A DNA stretch of 22,854 bases from the NCBI GenBank assembly GCA_001556995.1, contig LSKF01000162.1, positions 1 to 22,854 of the forward strand. The letters run 5' to 3'. This stretch comes from Erythrobacteraceae bacterium CCH12-C2. Its GTDB lineage: Bacteria; Pseudomonadota; Alphaproteobacteria; Sphingomonadales; Sphingomonadaceae. A model generated the notes under the pieces. That model ran no database searches. It was not told where the DNA came from and saw nothing but the letters and a program-made list of their open reading frames with translations. Shown here piece after piece: positions 13,372 to 21,980 of this stretch (position 1 is its first letter; each line of letters opens with the position of its first letter). A program made the translations under genes and the position numbers.

Positions 13372-15734
13372 CCGGCGAACGCCTTCTGGTACGCGGCCAG
13401 GTGCAGGGCGTAGGCTTCCGGCCCACTGTATGGCGGGTTGCACGCGAGCTTGAGCTAACCGGTGATGTGCGCAACACCAGCAGCGGGGTTGAAATTCGCC
13501 TTTGGGGCGAAGCGGTGTCGCGCTTTGAAAGCGAACTGCGCGCGGCTCTGCCTGCATTGGCGCGGATTGATGCGATAGAACGCGTGGCAATTGATGCTGT
13601 GCGGCCCGAGAGCTTCGTTATCGGTGCATCGGAAGGTGATGGCATGCGCGGGGCTGTAACGCCCGATGCGGCAATCTGCTCCGCCTGCCTTGAAGAAGTG
13701 CGCGACCCTTTCGAGCGTCGCTATCGCTACCCCTTTACCAATTGTACCGAATGCGGGCCGCGTTTCTCGATTATCGAGACCGGCCCCTATGATCGTGCCC
13801 GCACGACCATGAGGGGTTTCGCGATGTGCCCGGAATGCGGAGAGCAATATTCCGATCCGACAGACCGGCGCTTCCATGCCCAACCTATCGCGTGCCATGT
13901 TTGCGGACCACGCGCATGGATCGAGCGCCTTGGCCCCGGTACTGTTAATCACGAAGCCTTTTCGATGATGGACGACGTGGATGCCGCAGGCGGCATGCTG
14001 ATGAACGGGCATATCGTCGCCATCAAGGGGCTTGGCGGCTTTCATCTCGCCTGTGATGCCACCCGCGCGGAGGTGGTGGCCGATCTGCGTATGCGCAAAC
14101 GGCGCAGGGGCAAGGCCTTTGCCCTGATGGCGCGCGATCTGGACGTTATCTGCCGTTATGCCGAATTCTCGGAACAGGAAGCCGAACTGCTGGCATCGCC
14201 TGAAGCGCCGATCGTGTTGCTGCGCGCATCGGGGGAACCGCTGCCCGAAGCGGTTGCGCCGGGGCTGGACCGTATCGGCTTCATGCTGCCGCACACCCCG
14301 CTACATCACCTGCTGTTGCGGCGGATGAAGCGCCCGGTGGTGATGACTTCAGGCAATCTCTCAGGCCGCCCGCAATGCACGACTAACGAGCAGGCCCGCG
14401 CCGAACTGGAAGGCATTGCCGAATTCGCGCTGATGCACGACCGGCACATTGCCAACCGGATCGACGACAGCGTTGCGCGGGTCGATCTGGGCCGGGTCCG
14501 GCTGCTGCGCCGCGCACGCGGCTATGCCCCCAGAGCTATCGACCTGCCCACCGGCTTTCCGCGTGACATTTCAATACTGGCCATGGGCGCGGAGCTCAAG
14601 AACAGCTTCTGTCTGGTGCGCGATGGCGAAGCTGTGCTGAGCCAGCACATGGGCGATCTGGAAGATGCGGCCACCGAAGATGATGTGCGCCGCAACCTCG
14701 ATCTTTATACCCAGCTCTACGACCATCAGCCAGCGGCAATCGCGGTGGACGCGCATCCTGAATATCTTTCGACCAAGCATGGGCGCGAAATCGCGGATGG
14801 ACGACCGGTGATCGCGGTACAGCATCACCACGCCCATATCGCCGCCTGTCTGGCAGAAAACGGCCGCTCGCTCGATGCCGCCCCTGTACTGGGAATCGCG
14901 CTTGACGGTCTGGGTCTGGGTGATGACGGCACGATCTGGGGCGGTGAGTTCCTGATCTGCGATTATCGCGGATACCGTCGTGCCGGGATGCTCAAGCCGG
15001 TCGCACTACCGGGTGGGACTGCGGCGATCCGCGAACCCTGGCGCAATGCCTATGCCCATTTGATGGCGCAGATGGGCTGGGCCGAATTCGCGATGAATTT
15101 CGCTGACCTGCCATTGTTTGCCCGCCTTTCCGCCATGCCGCGATCCACGATCGATGCGATGATCGCCAGCGGCACCAATAGCCCACTTTCTTCCTCATGC
15201 GGGCGGTTGTTCGATGCCGCTGCGGCGATCTGCGGTCTCGCCTGGGATCGGCAGGAATATGAAGGGCAGGCAGCCATGTTGCTGGAAGCAGCAATCGATC
15301 CGGCGGCGCTGAATGAGCCGGACGATCTGGCCTATCCTTTTTCCATTCCGTTGCTGGGCGGGCGTGGGCTTCCCTATGTTGAACCGCTCGCCGTGTGGCG
15401 GGCGATGCTGGGTGACCTGCTGCTGAATACGCCTGTTGGGGTGATGTCCGCGCGGTTCCATCGCGGCCTCGCACGGTCTGTTGTGGCCATGGCGCAGCGC
15501 CTGACCGCAGACGATGGCCCTGATACTGTGGCCCTGTCTGGCGGCTGTTTCCAGAACGCCACGCTGTTCCGCCTGGTCCATGAAGGATTGGAACAACTGG
15601 GGCTCAACGTCCTCAGCCACTCGAGAGTGCCCGCCAATGATGGCGGTCTGGCTTTGGGGCAGGCCGCTGTGGCCATGGCCCATTTGCACGAAGCGACCGC
15701 GGAAACCGAAAATGGGAGAGAAGTATGTGCTTAG
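13368..15734 (+). CDS. hypF: Carbamoyltransferase HypF
   Basis: HypF uses carbamoyl phosphate and ATP to make the thiocarbamate on HypE that becomes the cyanide ligands of the active site. All domains are present: acylphosphatase (GQVQGVGFRPTVW, residues about 7-85); two C4 zinc fingers (CSACLEEV with CTECGPRFS, then CPECGEQY with CHVCGP); a YrdC-like domain (GLGGFHLACDAT); and the Kae1-like domain with HHHAHIAACLAE and GGCFQNATLF. The length of 788 residues is normal. The GTG at 13368 is preferred because it overlaps the NHL stop by 4 bases (GTGA) and puts the acylphosphatase motif at the usual position; a start at 13353 would add only 5 residues. Confidence 0.96.
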   Translation: MTGERLLVRGQVQGVGFRPTVWRVARELELTGDVRNTSSGVEIRLWGEAVSRFESELRAALPALARIDAIERVAIDAVRPESFVIGASEGDGMRGAVTPDAAICSACLEEVRDPFERRYRYPFTNCTECGPRFSIIETGPYDRARTTMRGFAMCPECGEQYSDPTDRRFHAQPIACHVCGPRAWIERLGPGTVNHEAFSMMDDVDAAGGMLMNGHIVAIKGLGGFHLACDATRAEVVADLRMRKRRRGKAFALMARDLDVICRYAEFSEQEAELLASPEAPIVLLRASGEPLPEAVAPGLDRIGFMLPHTPLHHLLLRRMKRPVVMTSGNLSGRPQCTTNEQARAELEGIAEFALMHDRHIANRIDDSVARVDLGRVRLLRRARGYAPRAIDLPTGFPRDISILAMGAELKNSFCLVRDGEAVLSQHMGDLEDAATEDDVRRNLDLYTQLYDHQPAAIAVDAHPEYLSTKHGREIADGRPVIAVQHHHAHIAACLAENGRSLDAAPVLGIALDGLGLGDDGTIWGGEFLICDYRGYRRAGMLKPVALPGGTAAIREPWRNAYAHLMAQMGWAEFAMNFADLPLFARLSAMPRSTIDAMIASGTNSPLSSSCGRLFDAAAAICGLAWDRQEYEGQAAMLLEAAIDPAALNEPDDLAYPFSIPLLGGRGLPYVEPLAVWRAMLGDLLLNTPVGVMSARFHRGLARSVVAMAQRLTADDGPDTVALSGGCFQNATLFRLVHEGLEQLGLNVLSHSRVPANDGGLALGQAAVAMAHLHEATAETENGREVCA

Positions 15735-16021
15735 GTATTCCGGGACAGATCGTGGAGATCACCGATGCCGGGCGCAAGCTGGGCGTGGCCAATGTCTCGG
15801 GCGTGCGGCGCCCGGTCAACCTCGCCTGCGTTATTGGCGAAGGCAGTGTCGAAGACCTGATCGGCACATGGGTGCTGATCCATGTCGGATTTGCCATGAG
15901 CAAGATTGACGAGGATCAGGCGGCCGAAACACTGCGCATCCTGACCGAGCTGGGAGAGGCGCAGCAGGAACTTGCAGCCATGCGCGACGGCGATCGCGCG
16001 TTGGGAGACGCGCAGTGGTGA
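15725..16021 (+). CDS. hypC: Hydrogenase maturation chaperone HypC
   Basis: HypC begins with the diagnostic MCLGIPG, in which Cys2 is exposed after loss of Met and binds the Fe(CN)2CO unit together with HypD. The rest has the HypC barrel pattern (GVANVSGVRRPVNLA, WVLIHVGFAMSKID). At 98 residues it is slightly long, with an acidic helical tail. Its ATG overlaps the end of hypF by 10 bases. It delivers the iron centre to HupL, to which it also binds as a chaperone. Confidence 0.95.
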   Translation: MCLGIPGQIVEITDAGRKLGVANVSGVRRPVNLACVIGEGSVEDLIGTWVLIHVGFAMSKIDEDQAAETLRILTELGEAQQELAAMRDGDRALGDAQW

Positions 16022-16701
16022 CCACTGGCCCTGCCTTGAATGCGCTTTATCCGCATATGCGCAGACGTGGCGAACAGCTCCGTGCCTCGGCGCAAAGCCT
16101 GCGCCATTCGGTTGAGAGCAAGGCTCGGGACCACACTGAGGTGTTCGGCAAGTTTTTTGCAGAACAGGCAGACGAGCTGGTCGCCGCCGCGACCACGCTG
16201 GCCGCAAGCTATCGCCAGGGCGGGCGCCTGCTGGCCATGGGCAATGGCGGATCGAGCTGTGATGCCGCGCATGTCGCGGTGGAGTTTCTCCATCCAGTGA
16301 CCGCCGGAAGGCCGGCGCTGGGTGCGATCAACCTCGCGGCCGATGTCGCGATGCTGACGGCAGTCGGTAATGATGTCGGACAGGACCATGTGTTCGTGCG
16401 TCCGCTGATTGCCCACGGGCGGCACGGTGATTGCCTGATCGGCTTTTCGACCAGCGGCAATTCCGCAAACCTCATCCGGGCTTTTGCCAAGGCACGGGAG
16501 ATGGGCATTGCCACGATCGGCCTGGCGGGTGGTGACGGGGGCGAGATGGCCCGCGCCGGACTGGATCATCTGCTGGTGGTCCCAACAGGCTCGATCCACC
16601 GGGTGCAGGAATGCCACCTCGCGGCCTATCACATCCTCTGGGACCTGACCCACACGCTGCTAGCCAATGACCGGGCCGCACCGCTGGAGGCAGGCGCATG
16701 A
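16015..16701 (+). CDS. SIS-domain (GmhA-like) phosphosugar isomerase family protein
   Basis: This 228-residue protein has the SIS fold of sedoheptulose-7-phosphate isomerase GmhA. GNGGSSCDAAHVAVEFLHP gives the phosphate and substrate loop, STSGNSANLIRAF gives the second phosphosugar-binding loop, and VQECHLAAYHILWDLTH carries the Glu and His normally involved in catalysis. Start codons GTG 16015 and GTG 16018 are both possible behind GGGAGA; each overlaps the hypC stop. Nothing else in the window belongs to LPS heptose synthesis, while the gene is locked between hypC and hypD by overlapping codons. I recall similar genes in mycobacterial group 2a clusters. A role in hydrogenase maturation or regulation is therefore likely, but the substrate is unknown. 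Confidence 0.85.
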   Translation: MVTTGPALNALYPHMRRRGEQLRASAQSLRHSVESKARDHTEVFGKFFAEQADELVAAATTLAASYRQGGRLLAMGNGGSSCDAAHVAVEFLHPVTAGRPALGAINLAADVAMLTAVGNDVGQDHVFVRPLIAHGRHGDCLIGFSTSGNSANLIRAFAKAREMGIATIGLAGGDGGEMARAGLDHLLVVPTGSIHRVQECHLAAYHILWDLTHTLLANDRAAPLEAGA

Positions 16702-17831
16702 AGTATGTCGACGAATTCCGCGATCCGGTTCGCGCCGGTGTCCTGCTCAAGGAAATCGAGGCCCTGACTGCACAGATCATGGCCGGGCGCGATCGCCCAG
16801 TCGTCATCATGGAAGTGTGCGGCGGCCACACGCATTCGATCTTCCGATACGGCATCGAGAAGATGCTTCCGCCGGAAATCGAGTTTGCCCATGGGCCGGG
16901 CTGTCCGGTTTGCGTGTTGCCGATGGGCCGGGTCGATGATTGCGTGGAACTGGCTATGAAGCCGGAGGTGATCTTCACTACGTTTGGCGATGCCATGCGC
17001 GTGCCGGGATCGCGGCTCAGCCTGCTAGGCGCAAAGGCCGAAGGGGCCGATGTGCGGATGGTCTATTCACCACTCGATGCCCTCGCGCTGGCCCGTGCGA
17101 ACCCGGACCGCGAAGTGGTTTTCTTCGGCCTCGGCTTCGAGACGACGATGCCCTCCACAGCCCTGACAATCCTGCAGGCCCAGGCAGAAGGGATCGGCAA
17201 TTTCTCGCTGTTCTGCAACCACATCACCATCATCCCCACGATCAAGGCGATCCTCGATTCACCCGATATGGGGATCGATGGCTTTCTCGGGCCGGGCCAT
17301 GTCTCGATGGTCATCGGCACTGATCCCTATGACTTCATCGCACGCGACTATCACCGTCCGCTGGTGGTCGCCGGCTTCGAACCGCTCGACGTATTGCATT
17401 CGGTTTGGATGGTGCTTCGGCAAATGGCCGAAGGCCGGGCGGAGATCGAAAACCAGTATGCCCGGATTGTGCCACGCTATGGCAATGAAGCTTCGCTGGC
17501 TGCGGTTACGGAAGTATTCGAACTGCGGGAATTCTTCGAATGGCGCGGGCTGGGCTCGATCGACCATTCTGGCGTCCAGATTCGCGAGGCCTATGCGGCC
17601 TGGGATGCTGAGCGAAAATTTGCCGTTGCATCGCCTAGCATTCCGGATCCCAAGGCTTGCCAGTGCGGCGAAGTGCTGAAAGGCGCGATCAAGCCATGGC
17701 AGTGCAAGCTGTTCGGTCGGTCGTGCACACCGGAAACACCGATGGGTGCCCTGATGGTTTCGTCTGAAGGAGCATGTGCCGCCTATTATCAGTATGGCGG
17801 GATCGATGCGGTGCCGGAGCCAGCGCAATGA
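16698..17831 (+). CDS. hypD: Hydrogenase maturation Fe-S protein HypD
   Basis: HypD is the [4Fe-4S] scaffold that, with HypC, assembles the Fe(CN)2CO unit. Its hallmarks are visible: VCGGHTHSIFRYG near residue 37, EFAHGPGCPVCVLP near residue 60, FTTFGDAMRVPGS, FGLGFETTMPSTA, and the C-terminal cluster region with four cysteines (KACQCGEVLKG, WQCKLFGRSCTPE, SEGACAAYY). The 377-residue length is normal. The ATG overlaps the stop of the SIS gene by 4 bases (ATGA). Confidence 0.96.
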   Translation: MKYVDEFRDPVRAGVLLKEIEALTAQIMAGRDRPVVIMEVCGGHTHSIFRYGIEKMLPPEIEFAHGPGCPVCVLPMGRVDDCVELAMKPEVIFTTFGDAMRVPGSRLSLLGAKAEGADVRMVYSPLDALALARANPDREVVFFGLGFETTMPSTALTILQAQAEGIGNFSLFCNHITIIPTIKAILDSPDMGIDGFLGPGHVSMVIGTDPYDFIARDYHRPLVVAGFEPLDVLHSVWMVLRQMAEGRAEIENQYARIVPRYGNEASLAAVTEVFELREFFEWRGLGSIDHSGVQIREAYAAWDAERKFAVASPSIPDPKACQCGEVLKGAIKPWQCKLFGRSCTPETPMGALMVSSEGACAAYYQYGGIDAVPEPAQ

Positions 17832-18877
17832 ACGCTGTAACTCCCACTGGCAACGGACGGCTGCGAGCGGAGCGGGTCACGCTGGCGCATGGCGGTGGCG
17901 GCAAGGCCATGCGGGATCTGATCGAGGATGTGTTTACCTCGGTTTTCGAACCCGACGGGTTGGAAGACCAGGCGCGGTTGAGCCACGAAATGTTGGCCGT
18001 GGAGGGTGCCCGGCTGGCCTTCACCACGGACAGTTTCGTAGTGCAGCCGCTCGAGTTCCCCGGTGGCGATATCGGCAAGATTGCGGTTTGCGGCACAGTT
18101 AACGACCTTACCGTCGGCGGCGCGCAACCGCTGTGGCTGTCGGCGGCCTTTATCATTGAGGAAGGCACCGAAGTCGCCTTGCTACGCCGCGTGGCAGCGG
18201 CCATGCGTAGGGCGGCCGACCAGGCCGGTGTGCGGATCGTGACCGGCGATACCAAGGTGGTTGAGCGCGGTGCCGCCGATACGCTGTTCGTCACCACTTC
18301 CGGAGTGGGAGTCATCCCTGCGGGACGCGAACTTGCCGCGGAGAAAGTTCGCGCGGGCGATGTCGCGCTGGTCAACGGCGTACTGGGTGATCATGGCGCC
18401 GCCATTCTGGCCGCGCGCGGAGACATGGTTTTCGAGGCGGATATTCGTTCGGATTGCCGCCCGCTCAATCACCTGATGGAAGCGGTGATCGAAGCCGCAC
18501 CGGGTGTGCGCTGTGCGCGGGATGCCACCAGAGGAGGCCTGGCCAGCGCACTCAACGAAATATCGCAAGCCTCGGCCATCGGGATCGAGATCGACGAGGC
18601 CAGATTGCCAATGAGGGCCGAGGTCAAGGGCGTGTGCGAACTGCTCGGGCTTGATCCACTCTATCTCGCCAATGAAGGGGCGCTGGTGCTGTTCGTTCCA
18701 GAGGAGCAGGCGGAAGCTGCGCTGGCAGCCATGCGCTCAACCGAGGCAGGGCGCGATGCAGCCATTATCGGGCGCGCGGCAGAGATGCGCAGCCCGCGCG
18801 TGGTCATGCATAGCCTGTTCGGCGGAAGCCGGATCGTCGACATGCTGGTCGGCGAGCAACTGCCGCGTATCTGCTGA
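17828..18877 (+). CDS. hypE: Hydrogenase maturation protein HypE
   Basis: HypE dehydrates the thiocarbamate on its C-terminal cysteine to thiocyanate, the source of the CN ligands. The PurM-like ATPase fold is shown by LAHGGGGKAMRDLIEDVF at the N-terminus, FTTDSFVVQPLEFPGGDIG, CGTVNDLTVGGAQPLWLS and ATRGGLASALNEI. The protein ends in PRIC, which carries the essential terminal cysteine. The length is 349 residues. The ATG at 17828 overlaps the hypD stop by 4 bases and is preferred over the longer frame from 17774 inside hypD. Confidence 0.96.
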   Translation: MNAVTPTGNGRLRAERVTLAHGGGGKAMRDLIEDVFTSVFEPDGLEDQARLSHEMLAVEGARLAFTTDSFVVQPLEFPGGDIGKIAVCGTVNDLTVGGAQPLWLSAAFIIEEGTEVALLRRVAAAMRRAADQAGVRIVTGDTKVVERGAADTLFVTTSGVGVIPAGRELAAEKVRAGDVALVNGVLGDHGAAILAARGDMVFEADIRSDCRPLNHLMEAVIEAAPGVRCARDATRGGLASALNEISQASAIGIEIDEARLPMRAEVKGVCELLGLDPLYLANEGALVLFVPEEQAEAALAAMRSTEAGRDAAIIGRAAEMRSPRVVMHSLFGGSRIVDMLVGEQLPRIC

Positions 18878-18892
18878 GGGAGAAGACCTGCC

Positions 18893-19612
18893 ATGCAACT
18901 CTCGTTGATCGCCCTGGGTTTCCTTGCCGGAATGGGCCATGCGCTCGAACCCGATCACCTCGCCGCAGTCGGTGCCATGGCCACGGGACGGAATTCGCGC
19001 CGGTCGATGGTGCTGCGGGGTGCTGCGTGGGGGCTAGGGCATACGCTCACCCTGCTCGCGATCTGTTCTGCAGTGATCCTGCTGGGCATGGCATTGACAG
19101 GCCGTACGGCAGCCCTTCTGGAGAGCGCCGTTGGCTTCATGCTGATTCTGCTGGGGGGCGATGTACTTTGGCGGATGCGCAAGGCACGGGTGCATTTCCA
19201 TCTGCACGATCATTCCGATGGCGAACGTCATTTTCATGCTCACAGCCATCTTGGCGAACGGGCGCCCCATGATGCGAGCCGCCACGAACACTCTCACCCC
19301 CACAAATTTCCCTTGAAAGCGCTGGCTGTCGGGCTGGTGCATGGCGCGGCAGGATCGGCTGCCCTGCTTACCCTGGCAGTCGCTTCGGTTGGTGATCCTC
19401 TGCTGGCGGTTATCTATGTCCTGCTGTTCGGAGTTGGCTCAATTGCAGGAATGGCTGCGCTCAGCTTTGTCGCCTCCTGGCCGCTTGGCTATGCAGAGCG
19501 TGTTGCCTTGCGACTTCATCGAGCGCTGAATCTGTCGTTGGCTGTGCTGGCACTTGGCCTGGGATTGCACACGATCTACGCCAACCTGCCTGGCGTGTTG
19601 GGGGCGGCCTGA
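18893..19612 (+). CDS. Nickel permease, NicO/UreH-like, with His-rich loop
   Basis: The 239-residue membrane protein starts with GHALEPDHLAAVGAMATG in its first helix, the H-x4-DH type motif that binds Ni2+ in NiCoT and UreH-like transporters. About six hydrophobic segments can be seen, three before and three after a cytoplasmic or periplasmic loop (about residues 98-142) rich in histidine (HFHLHDHS, HFHAHSHL, HEHSHPHK). It most likely supplies nickel for HypA/HypB. The ATG follows GGGAGAA. Its stop overlaps the hypA start by one base (TGATG). Confidence 0.88.
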   Translation: MQLSLIALGFLAGMGHALEPDHLAAVGAMATGRNSRRSMVLRGAAWGLGHTLTLLAICSAVILLGMALTGRTAALLESAVGFMLILLGGDVLWRMRKARVHFHLHDHSDGERHFHAHSHLGERAPHDASRHEHSHPHKFPLKALAVGLVHGAAGSAALLTLAVASVGDPLLAVIYVLLFGVGSIAGMAALSFVASWPLGYAERVALRLHRALNLSLAVLALGLGLHTIYANLPGVLGAA

Positions 19613-19854
19613 TGCACGAGCTGTCTCTTGCCCGGAATATTGTCGCCATTGTTGGTGATCACGCGCAGGGTCGGCGGGTGTCGCGTGTTCGCCTGGCAGT
19701 CGGCCCCTATGCCTGCGTAGAGCGCGAGGCGATCCGATTTTCATTCGAGGTGGCGAGCGAAGGTACGCTGCTCGAGAAGGCTGCACTCGAATTTCTGGAA
19801 GGCGAGACCGACCAGTTCATCATCAAGGATTTCGATATGGAGGAAATGGCCTGA
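19612..19854 (+). CDS. hypA: HypA-type nickel chaperone lacking the zinc-ribbon domain
   Basis: The N-terminus MHELSLARNI has the nickel-binding Met1-His2-Glu3 of HypA, and residues 10-60 follow the HypA alpha/beta pattern (RVRLAVGPYACVEREAIRFSF). Ordinary HypA is about 113-118 residues long and carries a zinc ribbon (two CxxC pairs) at about residues 70-100. This protein has only 80 residues and a single cysteine (in YACVE): LEFLEGETDQ runs straight into FIIKDFDMEEM, which resembles the last strand of normal HypA. The ribbon seems cleanly deleted in frame, not frameshifted. A free zinc ribbon is encoded at 5128-5343. The gene overlaps both neighbours by one base and appears functional. It may be a reduced subtype specific to these clusters. 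Confidence 0.85.
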   Translation: MHELSLARNIVAIVGDHAQGRRVSRVRLAVGPYACVEREAIRFSFEVASEGTLLEKAALEFLEGETDQFIIKDFDMEEMA

Positions 19855-20747
19855 TGTGCGGCACCTGCGGATGCACCGATCCTGACAACGAGATCGCGAT
19901 GATCGACCCGGAAACCGGAAAGCGAGTGCTGCTTCGCGGCGGCGATGACCATTCCCACGATCATGACCACACCCACGATCACAATCATTCACACGATCAT
20001 GATCATTCACACGGGCACCATCATCACCATCATCATGATCACGGGCATGACCATCACCACCACGGTGAACAAGCGGCGCGTGTATCGCTGGAAACCGCCG
20101 TGCTTGACCGGAATGATCGCCAGGCGGCTCGCAACCGGGGCTGGTTCGAAGGGCGCGGTGTTGTCGCGCTCAATCTCGTCAGTTCGCCTGGGGCTGGCAA
20201 GACGACCTTGCTCGAAACCACGATCCGGGCGCTGGAAGGAAGTCTGCCGATTGCCGTTATCGAAGGTGATCAACAGACGGCCAATGATGCCACGCGCATT
20301 CGCGAAGCGGGGGCCCGTGCAATCCAGATCAACACAGGGGCCGGCTGTCACCTCGAAGCCGATATGGTTGCCCGCGCTGTTGAAGAACTCGCACCGAAAT
20401 CCGGCTCGTTGCTGCTGATCGAGAATGTCGGCAATCTTGTTTGTCCGGCGATGTTCGATCTGGGTGAGCGGATGAAGGTCGCCGTTATCTCCACCCCGGA
20501 GGGCGAGGACAAGCCACTCAAATATCCGCACATGTTCCGCGCAGCAGAGGTGGTGCTGATCAACAAGATCGACCTCGCCCCGCATGTTGGATTCGACGAG
20601 GCCGCATGCCGCTCAAACATCTCCTCAGTAAACCCCAATGCGCGCGTCTTGCTGGTTTCCGCCCGCACCGGTGAAGGGATGGACGCGTGGTACGATTTTC
20701 TGCGAGCAATGGCGTCAGCAGCCGCGGATGGCGGGTGCCTCATTTAG
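19854..20747 (+). CDS. hypB: GTPase nickel-insertion protein HypB, His-rich
   Basis: HypB hydrolyses GTP to deliver nickel, with HypA, to the HupL precursor. The N-terminus MCGTCGC is the high-affinity CxxCGC nickel site. Residues 33-70 are a histidine tract with 24 His in 38 positions, suited to nickel storage as in rhizobial HypB. The GTPase domain follows, with P-loop SSPGAGKTTLL, EGDQQTANDATRI, the metal-site segment GAGCHLEADM, ENVGNLVCPAMFDLGE, and NKIDLAPHVG. The length of 297 residues fits a His-rich HypB. It is the last gene of the operon; a 318-bp gap follows. In the histidine tract the DNA repeats CAT/CAC codon patterns and may vary in length between strains. Confidence 0.97.
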   Translation: MCGTCGCTDPDNEIAMIDPETGKRVLLRGGDDHSHDHDHTHDHNHSHDHDHSHGHHHHHHHDHGHDHHHHGEQAARVSLETAVLDRNDRQAARNRGWFEGRGVVALNLVSSPGAGKTTLLETTIRALEGSLPIAVIEGDQQTANDATRIREAGARAIQINTGAGCHLEADMVARAVEELAPKSGSLLLIENVGNLVCPAMFDLGERMKVAVISTPEGEDKPLKYPHMFRAAEVVLINKIDLAPHVGFDEAACRSNISSVNPNARVLLVSARTGEGMDAWYDFLRAMASAAADGGCLI

Positions 20748-21080
20748 GCGGGACTGCCCACGGGACTAAGATCGTCATCTTGCCCTATCGAGGAATGGCG
20801 GCTTTCTTTAGTTTTAGAGCCCAGACCGGACGGTCCGAAACCGGCCCTGTTTCACCCATGATCCGCCGCGTGAATCTATGTCCGGTTTCAACGGTTGGTT
20901 CTGAGACCGGGAACGACGGCTCTGTTGGCGGCAGCAGCCTGCCAAACCCTAACCGCAGCTATTGCAATTGGCATCCCGGAACCGGATTTTCCGGACACAA
21001 GCCAAAAGCGGTCACATTAACATAGCTTTGAATTATATTGTGATAGACCCTCGAAAATTCCAGCCTTGGCGAAGGTTGAA
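20748..21080. other. Intergenic stretch after hypB
   Basis: These 333 bases hold no convincing gene; the open frame crossing them starts inside hypB and has no family resemblance. Several short CCGGTTTC/GAAACCGG-like words recur, and 20976-20994 can form a 6-bp hairpin (CCGGAA, 7-base loop, TTCCGG) without a U-run. The last 60 bases are AT-rich (near 21010-21050) and probably hold the promoter of the hydrolase gene. No clear operon terminator is seen. Confidence 0.4.
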
Positions 21081-21980
21081 ATGTCCTCAAAGGCAAGAAG
21101 GCGATCATTCCTAACGTGGCGAACACGATTGGGCTGTATGGGGATGCTGGCTTTGATTGCCGGACTTACCGGCATCTGGGTTGTTGGTTCGGCAATGACT
21201 GGCGCGACCAACGCGTCGGTTGAACCTGCCCCCGCGCCCGCCACCGAAATCCGGTTGACGACATCGGATCAGGTCGAGATCGCTGCGAGTTACTGGAAGG
21301 CTGACGATTCCACCGCCCCGGCCATTCTCTTGTTGCACGGCAACGGCGGCAATCGGCGAGATATGCTCGATATGGCAACGTGGTTGGCAGGCGAAGGCTA
21401 TTCCGTGCTGTCCATCGATATGCGCGGACATGGCCAATCCAGTCCACAAAGCAAAAGTTTCGGCTATCTTGAAGCCCGTGATGCCCATGCCGCACTCGCG
21501 TGGCTCAGGCAGCAGCACCCCGCGAGCAAGCTGGGGGCAATCGGTTTCTCTCTGGGCGGTGCGGCCAGCGTTCTTGGCGACAGAGGCCCTCTCGACGTCG
21601 ACGCTCTTGTGATGATGTCGGTCTACCCTGACATTCGCACGGCCATTTTCAATCGCATCGAAGCCGCCGTCGGGACCCTGCCGGCAGTGGCAATCGAACC
21701 GATGCTGAGCTATCAGTCCATTCCACGCTATGGAGTTGGACCGGATAAATTGTCTCCCCTCGCAGCCATGAACAAGGTTCGCGTTCCGGTCATGGTGGTT
21801 GGGGGAGAGCTCGACGCATACACTCCTCCCGCTGAGATTGAAGCCATGTACCGGGCAGCACCGCCAGGAAGCGAGTGGTGGATACTGGAGGGCTTGGGAC
21901 ACGATGAAGTGGTTCGCGCTAATGACCCTGCGTTTCGTAAGAAGCTCGAGACCTATCTTGTTCGCAGTCTAGCACGATGA
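21081..21980 (+). CDS. Alpha/beta-hydrolase with N-terminal membrane anchor
   Basis: The protein of 299 residues has a basic N-terminus and one hydrophobic segment (about residues 19-40, MGMLALIAGLTGIWVVGSAM), so it is anchored in the inner membrane or exported with an uncleaved signal. The hydrolase core shows the oxyanion motif LLHGNGGNRRDM, the nucleophile elbow GFSLGG (Ser), an acid residue in GGELDAYTPP and the catalytic His in GLGHDEV. The substrate cannot be told; esterase or dipeptidyl-type activity is possible. ATG 21081 is preferred over a TTG at 21066. It has no evident link to the hydrogenase. Confidence 0.85.
   Translation: MSSKARRRSFLTWRTRLGCMGMLALIAGLTGIWVVGSAMTGATNASVEPAPAPATEIRLTTSDQVEIAASYWKADDSTAPAILLLHGNGGNRRDMLDMATWLAGEGYSVLSIDMRGHGQSSPQSKSFGYLEARDAHAALAWLRQQHPASKLGAIGFSLGGAASVLGDRGPLDVDALVMMSVYPDIRTAIFNRIEAAVGTLPAVAIEPMLSYQSIPRYGVGPDKLSPLAAMNKVRVPVMVVGGELDAYTPPAEIEAMYRAAPPGSEWWILEGLGHDEVVRANDPAFRKKLETYLVRSLAR

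Noticed and set aside
19945..20418. Ile/Thr/Met-rich frame over the hypB histidine tract, and the CAT/CAC repeats as a possible CRISPR or tandem repeat
   Set aside because: Both are explained by the histidine codons of HypB; there are no spacers of constant length.
20687..21025. 112-codon plus-strand frame after hypB
   Set aside because: It starts inside hypB in another frame and has no ribosome site or family resemblance.
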